This document shows positions 62,010 to 64,000 of a DNA stretch of 64,000 nucleotides, one piece after another (the first letter of the stretch is position 1; the number at the start of each line of letters is the position of its first letter). Where the stretch lies: positions 1 through 64,000 of the forward strand of contig NZ_FRCS01000008.1 of NCBI RefSeq assembly GCF_900143005.1. Reading direction: 5' to 3'. Position numbers and translations under genes: made by a program. A model generated the notes under the pieces. It had not been told where the DNA came from. It worked only from the letters and a program-made list of their open reading frames with translations, and searched no databases. Origin of the DNA: Cryptosporangium aurantiacum. Its GTDB lineage: Bacteria > Actinomycetota > Actinomycetes > Mycobacteriales > Cryptosporangiaceae.

Positions 62010-62483
62010 ATGGCGAAGAAAAAGTTCCGGCTGGCGACCGTGCTACGGGCCCGCCAAGCGAAGGAGGACGCGGTCCGCGGCGAGGTGCTGGCGGCGCGCG
62101 CCGCGCTGCGCGAAGCCGAGCTGGCTGCCGAGGAGCGCGGTGAGGTGCTGCGCGGGCGTCACGTGCCGGACGCCGCGATGGCTCGCACATACGTCGCCGC
62201 GATCTCGGCCAGGCAGGCGCTCGCGGCGGAGCTGTTCGCGGCCAACCGCGTCGCCGCCGCGGCGCAGGAGGCGGTCGCCGAGAAGCTCCGCGAGCACTCC
62301 GAGGCCTCCCGTGCCCGGCGCGCGGTGGAGAAGCTCAAGGAGAAACACGCCGCCGAGCAGGCCGCCGCCGAGCTCGCCGAGGACCAGCTCCTCGTCGACG
62401 AATTGGCGACAACCCGAAGGTCGCGGGTCAAACCGCCGATGGAGAGTACGGAGTCCCCTGCCGAGCGCACCGACGCGCCCTGA
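62010..62483 (+). CDS. fliJ: FliJ export chaperone/coiled-coil protein
   Basis: 157 residues of alpha-helical coiled coil (RLATVLRARQAKEDAVRGEVLAARAALREAEL, then KLKEKHAAEQAAAELAEDQLL). FliJ sits in the FliI ring and activates the export gate. ATG 62010, 9 bp after fliI. Confidence 0.9.
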   Translation: MAKKKFRLATVLRARQAKEDAVRGEVLAARAALREAELAAEERGEVLRGRHVPDAAMARTYVAAISARQALAAELFAANRVAAAAQEAVAEKLREHSEASRARRAVEKLKEKHAAEQAAAELAEDQLLVDELATTRRSRVKPPMESTESPAERTDAP

Positions 62484-62502
62484 AGGGGAGCAGTACGGGT
62501 GC

Positions 62503-63612
62503 ATGCGGGGGCGATGCACCGGTGCAGTACGGGGGGCAACGTTGACCGGACTGGCCGAGGTCTCTTCGCGGATCCTGGCGATCCAGACCCAGATGCAGCA
62601 GATGGCGACGCGGTTCGGTGCCGGTATCGGCCCGACCGGGTTCGCCAGTGCGCTGGACGCCGCCCGCGCCGACGCCGCCGGGTCCGTTGACACCAGCGCC
62701 GGAACCGCCGGAGCCTCGAACACCAGCACCGCCGCCCGGGTGGGGAACGCGCTGAACCCGAGCGGTCCGACCGGCGGCGACATCGTGACCGCCGCCCGCA
62801 AGTACCTCGGCGTGCCGTACGTGTTCGGCGGCACCGACCCGATGCGGGGCCTGGACTGCTCCGGGCTCGTCCAGCGGGTGTTCAAGGACCTGGGTGTCGA
62901 CGTCCCCAGGCTGGTCCGGCACCAGCGGCTGGAGGGCACCCCGGTGCCTTCGATGAAGCAGGCGAAACCCGGTGACCTGCTGGTCTTCGACGGGTACGAA
63001 CACATCGGCATCTACGTCGGCAACGGCAAGATGCTGCACGCCCCCGAGCCCGGCGAACGGGTGAAGATCGGCTCCGTCTACGAGACGCCGACCTCGATCC
63101 GCCGCGTGCTACCCGCCGAGGAGCTACAGACCTCAGCGGCCAACGCCGCGGGGAGCCTGCTGCGCACCGCCGCGCTCCGCGAGTCCGCGTCCGCCGCCGG
63201 CACCGCCGGGAGCGTGCTCGCCGGCGTGCCGTTCGCGGGCCTGTTCACCAACGCCGGCGCCCGGCGCGGCATCTCACCCGCCCTGCTGGCCGCGGTCGCG
63301 AAGATCGAGTCGAACTACGACCCGGACGCGGTGAGCCCGGCCGGCGCTCGCGGCCTCATGCAGATCATGCCCGGCACCGCTCGCGACCTCGGGGTCGATC
63401 CGTTCGTCCCGACCCAGGCGGTGGACGGTGCCGCACGTCTTCTCCGGCAGCACCTGACCGAGTTCGGGTCGTTGCCACTGGCCCTCGCCGCCTACAACGC
63501 GGGCGGGGGCGCGGTCCGCCGCTACGACGGCATCCCGCCGTACGCGGAGACCCAGGACTACGTCGTCAAGGTGCAGAACGCCCTTCGCGCGCTCGGAAAG
63601 GACGCATCATGA
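62503..63612 (+). CDS. NlpC/P60 endopeptidase fused to SLT-type lytic transglycosylase
   Basis: 369 residues from ATG 62503 (TTG 62542 is also possible). Head ~1-85, then NlpC/P60 (YLGVPYVFGG; DCSGLVQRV with the catalytic Cys; EHIGIYVGNGKMLHAP with His), a linker, and a transglycosylase domain (LAAVAKIESNYDPDAVSPAGARGLMQIMPGTARDLG, catalytic E in KIESNY; AYNAGGGAVRRYDGIPPYAETQDYV). Cleaves both peptide stems and glycan strands of peptidoglycan. Between fliJ and a fliK-like gene, so it probably opens the wall for the rod, the role FlgJ plays elsewhere. Its stop overlaps the fliK-like ATG. Confidence 0.88.
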   Translation: MRGRCTGAVRGATLTGLAEVSSRILAIQTQMQQMATRFGAGIGPTGFASALDAARADAAGSVDTSAGTAGASNTSTAARVGNALNPSGPTGGDIVTAARKYLGVPYVFGGTDPMRGLDCSGLVQRVFKDLGVDVPRLVRHQRLEGTPVPSMKQAKPGDLLVFDGYEHIGIYVGNGKMLHAPEPGERVKIGSVYETPTSIRRVLPAEELQTSAANAAGSLLRTAALRESASAAGTAGSVLAGVPFAGLFTNAGARRGISPALLAAVAKIESNYDPDAVSPAGARGLMQIMPGTARDLGVDPFVPTQAVDGAARLLRQHLTEFGSLPLALAAYNAGGGAVRRYDGIPPYAETQDYVVKVQNALRALGKDAS

Positions 63613-64000
63613 GCATCCTCCCCCTTCCCCCGGCGACCACGACCGCCATGTCGCTGGCCGCCGCGACCAACAGCGTGCCGGCCCGCCCGGCCGGTGAGAT
63701 GGGCACCGACAACGGTGGCCGCCAGCGGCAGGAGCAGGACGAGGAGTTCGTCTCCGCGCTGCAGGCCGCGTCCAGCAGCAAGGGCGCCGAGGACGCGACG
63801 GTCTCCGAGCGCGGCCCCTCGGAGGGGCCGCGCCGCAAGGCCGCCGCGCGCAGTGCCGAGGAGGACACCGACCGGCGTGCGGTGCTGACCGGCCAGACCT
63901 GGCACACGACGATGACCGGGATGCCCGCGCCCGACGCGGCGGGCGCGCTCGCGCTGCCCGCGGCGCTGCTGGCCCACGGCCAGCTCGCGCTCGGCACGAC
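63609..64000 (+). CDS. FliK-like hook-length control protein (5' part only)
   Basis: First 130 codons, cut by the window end. ATG overlaps the hydrolase stop (ATGA). Low-complexity A/P/S/T/E-rich start typical of FliK N-termini (EMGTDNGGRQRQEQDEEFVSAL). Call rests on position behind fliJ and composition; the diagnostic C-terminal domain is outside the window. Confidence 0.55.
   Translation, partial: MSILPLPPATTTAMSLAAATNSVPARPAGEMGTDNGGRQRQEQDEEFVSALQAASSSKGAEDATVSERGPSEGPRRKAAARSAEEDTDRRAVLTGQTWHTTMTGMPAPDAAGALALPAALLAHGQLALGT

Overview
The window is very GC-rich, starts genes often with GTG or TTG, overlaps them by GTGA/ATGA, and carries actinobacterial families (DUF222-HNH, PF04672 methyltransferase, PaaX, PucR, an actinobacterial HerA/NurA pair) next to a complete-looking flagellar locus. 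This points to a motile, soil-type actinomycete such as the zoospore-forming Cryptosporangium/Actinoplanes/Kineosporia group. The genus is inference; no rRNA or tRNA gene was seen.

Layout. 1-5.3 kb: a C-terminally cut DUF222-HNH endonuclease with a pentapeptide-like repeat, an XRE/membrane protein with an 18-bp tandem repeat, and a methyltransferase overlapping an EAL (c-di-GMP phosphodiesterase) gene. 5.3-14.4 kb: two divergent operons, a simple-sugar ABC transporter (permease, lipoprotein, double ATPase) and SDR - GMC oxidoreductase - benzoylformate-decarboxylase-like enzyme - IclR, facing each other over a pair of near-identical operator-like sites. 14.4-20.3 kb: a PaaX-type regulator and a full branched-chain-amino-acid-type (Liv) ABC transporter, with a striking triple half-site operator in front. 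20.6-27.3 kb: PucR regulator, glycosyltransferase, an ABC-F ribosome-protection-type ATPase behind a candidate leader-peptide switch, an enoyl-CoA hydratase, a ketopantoate reductase and a small unknown.

27.4-36 kb, all on the minus strand: NurA-like nuclease, SbcC/Rad50, SbcD/Mre11 and HerA-like ATPase, i.e. the four-part end-resection set best known from archaea. Between SbcD and HerA sits an AbiEi/DUF559-like gene bounded by inverted copies of a 44-bp palindromic repeat, which looks like an inserted cassette. 36-45.5 kb: two membrane GGDEF-EAL proteins, a NarK nitrate/nitrite transporter with a perfect hairpin terminator, a DUF985 cupin, a PAC2-family protein and small unknowns.

45.6-64 kb: flagellar genes. 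On the minus strand flgN-flgK-flgL-fliW-csrA; on the plus strand a FliA-like sigma factor, a PHP phosphatase, flagellin, fliD, fliS, a fliT-like gene, flgB, flgC, fliE, fliF, fliG, fliH, fliI, fliJ, a NlpC/P60 + lytic-transglycosylase wall hydrolase and the start of a fliK-like gene. CsrA/FliW plus GGA-loop hairpins over the flagellin ribosome binding site suggest post-transcriptional control of flagellin. Three c-di-GMP proteins in the window could connect to motility.
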